Origin: Bacteroidota bacterium
GTDB lineage: Bacteria > Bacteroidota > Bacteroidia > J057 > JAJTIE01
Assembly (NCBI GenBank): GCA_019638695.1
Contig: JAHBTG010000012.1
Coordinates: forward strand, 1-55,985
Length of the DNA stretch: 55,985 nucleotides
Direction: 5' to 3'
Of this stretch, positions 33,714-41,450 are shown in pieces. Position 1 is the first letter of the stretch. Every line of letters begins with the position of its first letter. The notes beneath the pieces are model-generated. The model was given only the letters and a program-made list of their open reading frames with translations, did not search any database and was not told where the DNA came from. A program made the translations under genes and the position numbers.

Positions 33714-34910
33714 ATGCAGCCCTCTCCAGAACCCGCTTTTTTTCCCACACTACCTCCGTCCCCGCGCCACCGTTTGGGGTTGCATATACTGTTGTTCCTG
33801 CTCACCGCTGTGACCACTACCCTGGCAGGCGCCGAACTGGCTACCGGCGGGTACTGGACGTGGGATGCTCATGAACCTGCCGCTCTCGGTTGGGAGCACC
33901 TGCCGGCTGGCCTCCCCTATATGGGCGCATTCCTCTGGTTCATTACCTTCCATGAGTTCGGGCATTGGTTGATGGCCCGCTGGCATGGAGTGCGCACCTC
34001 GTTGCCTTACTATATCCCGCTGTTTATCCCGGGCGGACTGGCCCTGAACATAGGCAGCCTGGGCGCTGTCATCCGCATCCGGCAGATGCCCCGCACCACC
34101 ATCCAGTTCTTTGACATAGGCATTGCCGGCCCCCTGGCCGGGTTATTACCGGCCTTGTTGCTGCTCATCATAGGGTTTCTCACCTTGCCCGACCAACCCG
34201 CCCATTTGCTGCCGCATACCCAGCAAACGCCTGTGACCGAAGGCGAAGCAGTGCTGGCGCCCCGCCTGGGCAAGAACCTGTTGTTTGTGGCACTGGAGTA
34301 CCTGCTGGCAGATCCTGTACGTATGCCCGATGCCTATAATATCTTCCATTATCCCCTGCTCTTTATGGGCTATCTTTCATTGTTCTTCACCGCGCTCAAC
34401 CTGCTGCCCATAGGACAGCTGGATGGCGGCCATGTAACCTATGGCCTACTGGGCGCCCGCCGGGCAGGGGTGGTTTCCCGGGTCACCATTCTGCTGCTGC
34501 TGACCTACGGCGGCCTGGGCGTGCTCGACTTTGCCGGCGGAGAGGTGAGCATTACAGGACTGCTCTACCTGGTGTTCGTGCTCTTCAGTTGCTGGAAGCT
34601 GATGGGCAGCCGTCGCCACTTGCTCTCCCTGGGCTTGGGCGTGCTGGTCATCCTGGCCCAGCAGGTATTACAGGGGATACCCGGTATTCCGCAGGAGAAT
34701 TACATCTGGCTGGTATATGCCTTTATGGCGCTTACGTTTATTCGCCCGGATCATCCCCGGGCTATGTGGGAATACCCGCTCAATCCTGCCCGGCGGCGGT
34801 TGGGCTGGGCCACCTTACTTATTTTTGTGCTCTGCTTTTCGCCTAATCCCATTTCCATAGACGTGTTACCTCCCGGTTCGGAGCTCTATTTCACCCACCT
34901 GTTCCCCTGA
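33714..34910 (+). CDS. Site-2 protease family (M50) intramembrane metalloprotease
   Basis: A 398-residue polytopic membrane protein. The zinc-binding HExxH is in TFHEFGHWLMARWHG (residues about 80-92) inside a membrane helix, and the third ligand Asp is in LLPIGQLDGGHV (about 240). Several more hydrophobic helices follow. No PDZ domain is visible, which places it nearer the plant EGY / bacterial M50 subgroup than RseP. Such enzymes cut transmembrane segments of regulatory proteins such as anti-sigma factors; no such substrate gene adjoins. Its stop overlaps the start of a 67-codon gene (TGATG), suggesting coupling. Confidence 0.9.
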   Translation: MQPSPEPAFFPTLPPSPRHRLGLHILLFLLTAVTTTLAGAELATGGYWTWDAHEPAALGWEHLPAGLPYMGAFLWFITFHEFGHWLMARWHGVRTSLPYYIPLFIPGGLALNIGSLGAVIRIRQMPRTTIQFFDIGIAGPLAGLLPALLLLIIGFLTLPDQPAHLLPHTQQTPVTEGEAVLAPRLGKNLLFVALEYLLADPVRMPDAYNIFHYPLLFMGYLSLFFTALNLLPIGQLDGGHVTYGLLGARRAGVVSRVTILLLLTYGGLGVLDFAGGEVSITGLLYLVFVLFSCWKLMGSRRHLLSLGLGVLVILAQQVLQGIPGIPQENYIWLVYAFMALTFIRPDHPRAMWEYPLNPARRRLGWATLLIFVLCFSPNPISIDVLPPGSELYFTHLFP

Positions 34911-35113
34911 TGGCTGCTACTCCTCCTGCCGACTTTGCCGCGTTTCTGTCTCAAAAAAAGATAGATGGCCAGGCGTTTGCCGCCCGTGCTTCCCAGGAGT
35001 ATAGCCGGGCAGCGCGCGAGTATGCAGTGCTGGGCCCTGTTGCTTTTGACCAGCGCAAGAAGTTCTACCTCAATGACTGGCGGCTGCGCTTTCCGGCGCC
35101 TGCCTTATCCTAA
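34910..35113 (+). CDS. Small hypothetical protein translationally coupled to the site-2 protease
   Basis: A 67-residue soluble protein, acid/base-rich and mostly helical (AFAARASQEYSRAAREY) ending in FYLNDWRLRFPAPALS. The start codon overlaps the protease stop codon (TGATG). I do not recognise a family with a named function, but short proteins with an FxxxKxDxxxF-like start and a C-terminal FYLNDWRL-like segment do occur beside other genes in Bacteroidota. The 3' end overlaps that of the convergent WG-repeat gene by four bases. Confidence 0.65.
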   Translation: MAATPPADFAAFLSQKKIDGQAFAARASQEYSRAAREYAVLGPVAFDQRKKFYLNDWRLRFPAPALS

Positions 35114-37869
35114 AGCTTGGCGGGATAAGAAACCCCTTTGACCTTCTGGTACCAGAAGTATTCTGCTGGCAGCACGCCAGTATTCTGGGCGCTGCCGCGG
35201 AAGTTGCCCCAGTATACCTGGCCCTTGGAACGGGTGGCGTAGCAGGTGAGGTTACCGTTCAGGTCCGCTACCAGCAGTTCCAGGAACCCGTCGCCATCCA
35301 CATCTGCCGCCGTGATAGATGCTTCTGCACCGGCGGGGAGGCCCACCTGGTGGAGCAGCTTGCCTGCCATATCCAGGACCAGCAGATACCCGTCTTCTGT
35401 GGGATAGACGGCCTGGTACTGGTTGTTTCCCAGTATATCTGCTATGCAGGCTGTGGCCGTGGTGCGGCCTGCCCGGCAGCCCAGGGTTTCTTCCGTGTGG
35501 GTATATTCCAGGCGCCTGACCCCTCCGTTTTCTTCTACAAAGCTGGTCAGATCATAGGGTACAAAAGATACCCCGTCTTCCAGGTTGCCCCACCAGCTGT
35601 GGCCGGCAAACAGTCCTTTCTGCGAAGGGATAATGATGGGAGAACTGAAGGTGCCGATAGGCGCACTGATATAGCCCAGGTGTTCCCCGGTTTTGGCATC
35701 CAGCCAGTGACAGGCGCCGTAACACTCGGAGAAAAAGAGCATCCAGCGGTTATCCCGCTGGAACAGCAACGGGCTGGCGTGCTGTTTGCTGTAGGTTTCA
35801 TAGTTCCATAGTTCCTTGCCTGTGGCGCCGTCTATGGCCCAGAAGTAATTCCCATACCAGTTGGAATTATTAGCCTCGTTCTGTCCTCCTATAAACACGT
35901 CCGGTATACCGTCTCCCGTGGCATCTGCAACGGCGGGGCTACCCATGAAGCCGCGGTGTTCTCCTGTGAGCAGCCGTTTCCAGATCTCCTTGCCGGTGCG
36001 CCCGTCCAGGGCAATGAGGCCGTGGTTCTCTACGGCAAAGAGGACATCCGGGAAGCCGTCCCGGGTAAGGTCTGCCAGTGCAGGGCAGCCTTCCACATCA
36101 TAAGGCGTAGTATAGCTCCAAACCAGCTTGCCTGCCACGGTATAGCATACCATGCGGGCATTGTCTGTGCCAAAGAACAGGAACTCCTTGTACTTGGCCA
36201 CGCCGTTCACGTCAGTATCTCCTTCTTTACTGGGAGTGATCACTTGTTCTGTCTGACCGGTGCGGGCATTGAGGATGTGTAGGCCATCCAGGGGGTCGGG
36301 TGCGGCATCCCGCGTCTGACCGTTGCTGCCCACAAAGATCTTCCCGTCTTCCACCAGTATATTGCTGCGGTAGTGCGTGAGGCCGATCTTGGTTTGCCAT
36401 TTGGGCGTGAACAGGCTTTGTACAGCGGGTATCGGGCTGTGCTTCAGCTCCGGGTAAGAGAGGTTGCCCGCTTCGGCGCCTTTGCGGTAACGCAGTGTCT
36501 GTCCGTCCGTGGCCAGCAGCATTTCATAGTCCTCAGGCAGGATAAGGCTGAGATCCTCCGCTTTGTAGAGCCCCCATTTATCCTTGCGCTCCGCTCTGAG
36601 CGTGCCCTGCGGCGCGTTATAATCCGTAATGTAGGTATACTCCAGGGGAAGCACAAAAATGCCTGTTTGTGCATTGACCACGCCTTGCAGGTTTTGGTCA
36701 TAGTCATGTACCATAAACAGGTGTGGGGCACTCATTTTGTAGATATGGCTGTATTGAGGCGGTACCGTTTCCTGCTGTGTGCCGGCGCTCCGGATGCCGT
36801 ATTTCCCGTTCTGCTGCACAATGTAAAAATCACCCGCAGCCTTCAGCTGGTCATACCTGCATGGGATGATCTCTCCTTTGCCTATTTCATACAGGCCGGT
36901 TTTGCCGTCATAGGCCACAAAGGAATAATTATTCTTCGGGGGTTGGATGAGGTGGTATTTCCCCGGGATAAGCTCCTCCAGGGTGGCGTAGCTGCGCAGT
37001 TCCTGCAGGCCGTTTAGGCGGGAGCACCGCAGGTAATGGGTGCCCACTACTTCCAGGTTGCTGTAGGTTTCCTTGTCGTTCGGTATCGGCAGCACCGGGG
37101 TGAAGGTCTCGAAATCCAGCAGGGCCGCGGTGTTTCCCTTACGGACCATCCAGTAGATCTTTGGGGCATCTTCTGCCAGGGTAAAGTCATCTGCCACTTC
37201 CTCCCAGTCGTTCGGTTCACGGGCGTAAGCGGTGCTGTTCAGCAGGTCATATTGCGGGGGCAGCAATATCTTGCCGGCCGTGTTGATAAGCCCATACTTC
37301 TGGGTCTTCAGGTCATTTACTATGAATATGCCCGGGTTATCATTCAGGTATATATCCTGCTTGATGTAGGCATAGGGTCCGGCTATTTGTTTGAGCTGGG
37401 GGGTGAGCAGGTAAAAACGGCCGGAATAATCCTCTGCTATCAGGAGGCTGTTCTCGTCATTTGCCGTGCTCAGTTCATTGTAAACAAACCCCAGGTTCTT
37501 CCCTTTTTTGGTAAACAGCCATACCCCTGTGTCAGGCTTGTCCGGATTGCTCTCCGGGGTTTTATCTTCTTTTCCGGTGGTTTCTTCCGCCTCATCTTCC
37601 TCTGTGAAGTCAAACCCGAAGTCATCTTCCACTTCTGTCTCAGACTCTTGACGGGCTTCATCCGGTGGGAATTTGAAGAGGGCAAAATGCTGGGGAAGCT
37701 CCAGTACCTTGTCAAAATCCGGGGGGACTACCCACTTGCCCCTGGCATCCTGAATACCATAGGTAGTCCGGGAGCCATCCGCATGAGTGCCTTCTGCGAT
37801 GCGGTATTTTTGTGCCCGTAGCGGGAACAGTATACACAGGCCGAGAAAAAGTACCAGGCAGGTTTTCAT
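35110..37869 (-). CDS. Exported WG-repeat and PQQ/FG-GAP beta-propeller protein
   Basis: A 919-residue secreted protein. The ATG at 37869 starts a signal peptide (MKTCLVLFLGLCILFPLRA); longer frames upstream are non-homologous. Residues about 20-480 contain WG (KWG) repeats such as YGIQDARGKWVVPPDFDKV and YGLINTAGKILLPPQYD, broken by a strongly acidic low-complexity stretch (about 67-105). Residues about 500-905 form a beta-propeller with PQQ-like and FG-GAP/VCBS strands: GCPALADLTRDGFPDVLFAV, ALDGRTGKEIWKRL, GSPAVADATGDGIPDVFIGG and AADVDGDGFLELLVAD. The DxDxDG-like loops may bind calcium. The role is unknown; surface binding is inferred. No T9SS tail was recognised. Confidence 0.85.
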   Translation of the reverse strand: MKTCLVLFLGLCILFPLRAQKYRIAEGTHADGSRTTYGIQDARGKWVVPPDFDKVLELPQHFALFKFPPDEARQESETEVEDDFGFDFTEEDEAEETTGKEDKTPESNPDKPDTGVWLFTKKGKNLGFVYNELSTANDENSLLIAEDYSGRFYLLTPQLKQIAGPYAYIKQDIYLNDNPGIFIVNDLKTQKYGLINTAGKILLPPQYDLLNSTAYAREPNDWEEVADDFTLAEDAPKIYWMVRKGNTAALLDFETFTPVLPIPNDKETYSNLEVVGTHYLRCSRLNGLQELRSYATLEELIPGKYHLIQPPKNNYSFVAYDGKTGLYEIGKGEIIPCRYDQLKAAGDFYIVQQNGKYGIRSAGTQQETVPPQYSHIYKMSAPHLFMVHDYDQNLQGVVNAQTGIFVLPLEYTYITDYNAPQGTLRAERKDKWGLYKAEDLSLILPEDYEMLLATDGQTLRYRKGAEAGNLSYPELKHSPIPAVQSLFTPKWQTKIGLTHYRSNILVEDGKIFVGSNGQTRDAAPDPLDGLHILNARTGQTEQVITPSKEGDTDVNGVAKYKEFLFFGTDNARMVCYTVAGKLVWSYTTPYDVEGCPALADLTRDGFPDVLFAVENHGLIALDGRTGKEIWKRLLTGEHRGFMGSPAVADATGDGIPDVFIGGQNEANNSNWYGNYFWAIDGATGKELWNYETYSKQHASPLLFQRDNRWMLFFSECYGACHWLDAKTGEHLGYISAPIGTFSSPIIIPSQKGLFAGHSWWGNLEDGVSFVPYDLTSFVEENGGVRRLEYTHTEETLGCRAGRTTATACIADILGNNQYQAVYPTEDGYLLVLDMAGKLLHQVGLPAGAEASITAADVDGDGFLELLVADLNGNLTCYATRSKGQVYWGNFRGSAQNTGVLPAEYFWYQKVKGVSYPAKL

Positions 37870-37934
37870 AGTAGTATCATTATCTGTGTCAAAAATACCG
37901 AAATCCCTTGCCTGATAGCATAGGGAGTATGAGC

Positions 37935-37942
37935 TATTTTTG
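37935..37942 (+). promoter_or_regulatory. -7 box upstream of the DUF952 gene
   Basis: TATTTTTG matches TAnnTTTG and ends eight bases before the ATG. A TTG at 37908-37910 is 24 bases away, slightly beyond the usual -33 spacing. Confidence 0.4.
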
Positions 37943-37950
37943 CAGGTATT

Positions 37951-38295
37951 ATGGGTTATCTCTACCACATCACCACCGAGGCCCTCTGGGAAGAAGCCCT
38001 CAATACAGGCACTTACCGAAACCCGGCGCAGGCGCAGGAGGGATTCCTCCACCTGAGTACCCGGGCGCAACTGGCGGCCTCCCTGGAGATGCACTTTGCT
38101 GCGCATACCGATGTCGTCATCCTGCGCCTGGTAGAGCGCCAGCTGGGCCAGTGGCTCAAGTGGGAGCCCGTGCCCGGCCGCCCGGAACCTATGCCGCATC
38201 TTTACCACCTGCTGAACCTGGAATGGGTGGACGATGTGGAACTCCTCAGCCGCCAGCCCGACGGCAACTGGGACTGGGAAGATTTTATGTGGTGA
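37951..38295 (+). CDS. DUF952 family protein
   Basis: A 114-residue cytoplasmic protein of the DUF952 family (ADP-ribosyltransferase-like fold by published structure comparisons, activity unproven). Family motifs: LYHITTEALWEEAL at the start, EGFLHLSTRAQL, and MPHLYHLLNLEWVDDV near the end, with the conserved His residues of YHIT, FLHLS and PHLYH. The gene stands between the divergent WG-repeat gene and aspartate kinase. Confidence 0.85.
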   Translation: MGYLYHITTEALWEEALNTGTYRNPAQAQEGFLHLSTRAQLAASLEMHFAAHTDVVILRLVERQLGQWLKWEPVPGRPEPMPHLYHLLNLEWVDDVELLSRQPDGNWDWEDFMW

Positions 38296-38410
38296 TTCCC
38301 AGATAACCGGCCCGGTTTTCTTTTTTACCACAAAAATCCGGGATGGTTTGGCAGATACCTGGGAATTGCATCGGCTTCTGTGCAATTTTGCAGCCCTGTT
38401 TGCTTAACTC

Positions 38411-39676
38411 ATGAAAGTATTCAAATTCGGAGGCGCTTCTGTGAAAGATGCCGAAGGCATTCGCAATGTGGCTTCCATCATCCGACAATATGCCCACAGC
38501 CCTCTGCTGGTGGTAGTGTCTGCCATGGACAAGACCACCAATGCCCTGGAAGAACTGGCCAACCTGGCCACCTGCAGCCAGAAGGCAGAGGCTCTCGCCC
38601 AGCTGGAGCGCATCCGCCGCTTTCACTACGGTATCGTGGAGCAGTTGTTTGCGGACCAGGCCGGGGAAGTGCAGGTGAGCCTCAGCGTATACCTTACCGA
38701 GCTGGAGCAGATCGTGCAGGGAATCCTGCTGCTGCGCGATTTTCCCGACCGCGTGTATGACCGCATTATGGCCTATGGCGAGCTGCTCAGCAGTGTTACC
38801 CTGCAGCGCTATCTCCAGTACCTGGGCATTGCCACTCAGTGGATAGACAGCCGCAACACCATAGCCACAGATGCCCAGTACAAGAGCGCCAATGTGCTGT
38901 GGGCCCAGACGCAGGAGAACATCCGCCAGCAGGTGGCCCCCTGGGTGCGCCATGCCGTGGTGGTGACGCAGGGCTTTATCGGCCGCACGGCAGAAGGCCA
39001 TACCACTACCCTGGGCCGGGAGGGCTCGGACTTTACCGCTTCCATCTATGCCCATTGCCTGGATGCCGAGGCCGTATCTATCTGGAAGGACGTGCCCGGC
39101 GTGATGAATGCCGACCCCAAGAAGTTCCCCGATGCCGTTATCCTCAGCAGGCTCAGCTATGAACAGGCCGTGGAGATGACCTTTTACGGGGCCTCGGTCA
39201 TTCACCCCAAGACCATCAAACCCCTGCGCAACAAGCAAATCCCCCTGCATGTCAAATGCTTCCTGGATGCGCAGGCGCCCGGTACCACCATCTCGGCTTT
39301 TGCCGAGCACGAGGTGGACCGCCTGCCCACCACTCTCGTCAAGAAACAGCAGGCCCTCATCCATATCCGCCCGCAGGACTTTTCCTTTATGGACGAAAAG
39401 ATGATGCGCAGGGTCTTCAATATCACCAGCAGCCTGGCATTGCAGATCAACCTTATCCAGAGCACGGCCATCAGCCTCACCCTCTGCGTAGACCACAAGG
39501 ACGGCCCGCTCAAGGAGGCTGTGAGCAAGCTGGAGGAGAACTTCAGCGTGCAGGCCACGCCCGGCCTGGCCCTCAAGACCATCCTCAACTGCGACATTAC
39601 CAAGCTGCACGCCCCCACAGACGCCATACTGGTACAGCGCGACGGCGGTAATATCTTTATGGTGATCGCGGCTTAA
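38411..39676 (+). CDS. lysC: Aspartate kinase (monofunctional)
   Basis: Phosphorylates aspartate, the first step to lysine, threonine, methionine and diaminopimelate. The 421-residue protein has the amino-acid kinase domain with the N-terminal MKVFKFGGASVKDAEGI, VVVSAMDKTTN, GRTAEGHTTTLGREGSDF, SIWKDVPGVMNADP and FYGASVIHPKTIKPL. Residues about 310-421 are two ACT-like regulatory modules, with feedback control expected. It lacks a fused homoserine dehydrogenase. A hairpin terminator follows. No other lysine genes adjoin. Confidence 0.93.
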   Translation: MKVFKFGGASVKDAEGIRNVASIIRQYAHSPLLVVVSAMDKTTNALEELANLATCSQKAEALAQLERIRRFHYGIVEQLFADQAGEVQVSLSVYLTELEQIVQGILLLRDFPDRVYDRIMAYGELLSSVTLQRYLQYLGIATQWIDSRNTIATDAQYKSANVLWAQTQENIRQQVAPWVRHAVVVTQGFIGRTAEGHTTTLGREGSDFTASIYAHCLDAEAVSIWKDVPGVMNADPKKFPDAVILSRLSYEQAVEMTFYGASVIHPKTIKPLRNKQIPLHVKCFLDAQAPGTTISAFAEHEVDRLPTTLVKKQQALIHIRPQDFSFMDEKMMRRVFNITSSLALQINLIQSTAISLTLCVDHKDGPLKEAVSKLEENFSVQATPGLALKTILNCDITKLHAPTDAILVQRDGGNIFMVIAA

Positions 39677-39681
39677 TTTTC

Positions 39682-39721
39682 CTGAAAAAGCAATTAAACT
39701 GGTTTATTGTTTATTTTTCAG
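39682..39721 (+). terminator. Hairpin after aspartate kinase, probable terminator
   Basis: CTGAAAAA (39682-39689) and TTTTTCAG (39714-39721) pair around an inner imperfect stem (CAATTAAAC with GTTTATTG). It starts five bases after the lysC stop codon. The T-tract lies inside the stem, so the assignment is moderate. Confidence 0.5.
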
Positions 39722-39740
39722 AAATTTAAATTCGCTAAAC

Positions 39741-40802
39741 ATGAAAAAACCTTTATTCCTCATCATTTTTTGTTTGCTGGCAGGGGTAGTACATGCGCAA
39801 TGCTTTCGCCTCATAGCCGGCAAAACGGATCAGACCGGCAATGACGATGGCACGGGCAGCGCTGCTACCCTGGATATTGAACGGGGCATGGCCTTCGATT
39901 CGCAGGGTAATCTGTATTTCAGGAATGCTGGAGCTGCCATCCGCAAGGTAACTCCTGAAGGGGTGGTGACTACGCTGGCGGGGGACTCGGATGGGAGTGG
40001 CAATGTAGATGGAGTGGGCGGTGATGCCCGTTTTGGCTGGATATCAGATGTGCTGATGGGCGGTAATGACACGCTCTATGTCACGGATGAAGGCAACCAT
40101 ACCATCCGCAAGGTAGCGCTTGACGGCACGGTAATTACCTGGCTGGGCTCCGGAACCGACGGAGATGCGGATGGTACGGGCACGGCTGCCAGTTTTAATA
40201 CACCTACAGGCATCACCCGGGACCCCGAAGGCAATTTCTATATCTGTGATTATTTTAACCACAGGATACGCAAAGTAACTCCCGCAGGGGTGGTGACCAC
40301 CCTGGCCGGTAGTACCGAGGGCTACCAGGATGGGGTGGGCGGCGATGCCCGGTTCAGCGAGGTTTTCTTTATTGTATATAATCCCGTGGATGGGTTTCTG
40401 TATACCACAGAGTGCGGCAACCCGGTGATCCGCAAGATCAACCGCAATACCGGCGAGGTAGTCACCTTTGCCGGCAATGCCGGGGAAAGCGGTGATACAG
40501 ACGGTGGGCCCGGTGTCGCTCGTATAGGTGGATGCCCCTATAACATAGCGGCGGACCAGTGGGGCAACCTGTACGTGTCAGATAATGATAACAATGCTGT
40601 GCGCAAGATAGACCTGGCGGGTAATGTGTCCACGGTGTTCAAAGGTACGGGGTCCGACGTCTTTGGCGGAAACCCGGATATGGAAACTCCCTGGGGCATA
40701 GCTGTGGATACCACACAAGATTCCCTGCGCCTGATCATCAATGTCAATATGCGTTATATAGCCGAATACCGCCAGGCGGCTACCGGGGAGTGGAGCACGT
40801 GA
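39741..40802 (+). CDS. NHL-repeat secreted protein, N-terminal part of a frameshifted T9SS cargo
   Basis: Signal peptide (MKKPLFLIIFCLLAGVVHA) followed by five to six NHL-type beta-propeller blades (phrases like GVGGDARFGWISDV, FYICDYFNHRIRKVTPAGVV and LYVSDNDNNAVRKID), 353 residues up to a TGA. The T9SS-targeting C-terminal domain is encoded just downstream in the -1 frame (40790-41197), so the natural protein was probably about 485 residues. The break coincides with a run of four G at 40784-40787; five G would restore one frame. Either the gene is a recent pseudogene or the sequence lacks one base. The expected role is an extracellular propeller at the cell surface. Confidence 0.8.
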   Translation: MKKPLFLIIFCLLAGVVHAQCFRLIAGKTDQTGNDDGTGSAATLDIERGMAFDSQGNLYFRNAGAAIRKVTPEGVVTTLAGDSDGSGNVDGVGGDARFGWISDVLMGGNDTLYVTDEGNHTIRKVALDGTVITWLGSGTDGDADGTGTAASFNTPTGITRDPEGNFYICDYFNHRIRKVTPAGVVTTLAGSTEGYQDGVGGDARFSEVFFIVYNPVDGFLYTTECGNPVIRKINRNTGEVVTFAGNAGESGDTDGGPGVARIGGCPYNIAADQWGNLYVSDNDNNAVRKIDLAGNVSTVFKGTGSDVFGGNPDMETPWGIAVDTTQDSLRLIINVNMRYIAEYRQAATGEWST

Positions 40803-41197
40803 GCCTCCTGGCCGCAGACCTCCCGTATAGCTGGCGGGACGAGAGTATTACCACTTTTGGCACCCACCACAAGACCGCTACCGCCGCCGACGGCTGCGAC
40901 AGTGTGCATACCCTGGTGCTCACCCAGGAGATCCCTGTGGCACAGCAACCTGCACTGGCACGACTGGGTGCCCGGTTATATCCCAACCCCGCAGGGCAGG
41001 CCGTCCGACTGCAAGTGGCTACTACCGCGCCGCATACGCTTGTACTGCGCGATACACAGGGCCGCACCGTCCTGGTTACCCGGCTCAGCGGCAGCCTGCA
41101 CTATGACCTGGGTACTGCAAGCCTGGTTCCTGGTCTCTATACCGTGGAATTGCGCAATGCAGAGGGCTTTGCTTACTCCCGGCTGGTGCGCCAGTAG
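40790..41197 (+). CDS. C-terminal part of the frameshifted NHL protein, with T9SS sorting domain
   Basis: A 135-codon frame opening on a GTG but with no start signal of its own. It encodes the end of a surface protein: an adhesin-like strand (PYSWRDESITTFGTHHKTATAADGCDSVHTLVL, cut here by the residue limit to its two ends PYSW and CDSVHTLVL) and a classical Por-type T9SS tail (LGARLYPNPAGQAV, then VPGLYTVELRNAEGFAYSRLV). It overlaps the previous frame by 13 bases and is in the -1 frame. It is best read as the 3' half of the gene that starts at 39741, not as an independent gene. Confidence 0.75.
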   Translation: MEHVSLLAADLPYSWRDESITTFGTHHKTATAADGCDSVHTLVLTQEIPVAQQPALARLGARLYPNPAGQAVRLQVATTAPHTLVLRDTQGRTVLVTRLSGSLHYDLGTASLVPGLYTVELRNAEGFAYSRLVRQ

Positions 41198-41382
41198 GTG
41201 CGGCAGCTGAAACCGGGGCTCCCAGTGAAAGGCCTCTGCGCCCGGCGGCTGGAGGATACACAGCAGTGCCATCAGCACACTGAACAGGCCAAAGAGCCAG
41301 GTTTTTCTTGTGTGTGCAGAAAGGCTGCCATATCGCATACCACAATACTACGGTATGCCTCCTATAGCTGCAAATCGGTCGC

Positions 41383-41414
41383 ACCGCAACGGTCGTATAG
41401 GTTACCGTTGCGGT
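41383..41414. repeat. Perfect hairpin between convergent genes
   Basis: ACCGCAACGGT (41383-41393) and ACCGTTGCGGT (41404-41414) form an 11-bp stem with a 10-base loop, between the T9SS cargo and lon. No T-tract follows on either strand; it could still end both transcripts. The rest of the 253-base gap shows no supported gene. Confidence 0.6.
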
Positions 41415-41450
41415 CGGGATCCGGATATATGGATCTTAAAGGTCAGGCCC

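Noticed and set aside
39741-41197. Programmed -1 ribosomal frameshift in the NHL gene
   Set aside because: No slippery heptamer (X XXY YYZ) or downstream pseudoknot was evident at 40784-40802; a one-base deletion or sequence error is simpler.
40976-41338. Minus-strand 120-codon frame with a hydrophobic start, partly outside the T9SS tail gene
   Set aside because: The hydrophobic N-terminal stretch looks like a signal, but most of the frame is antisense to the sorting domain and the rest matches nothing; possibly a decayed remnant, not supportable.
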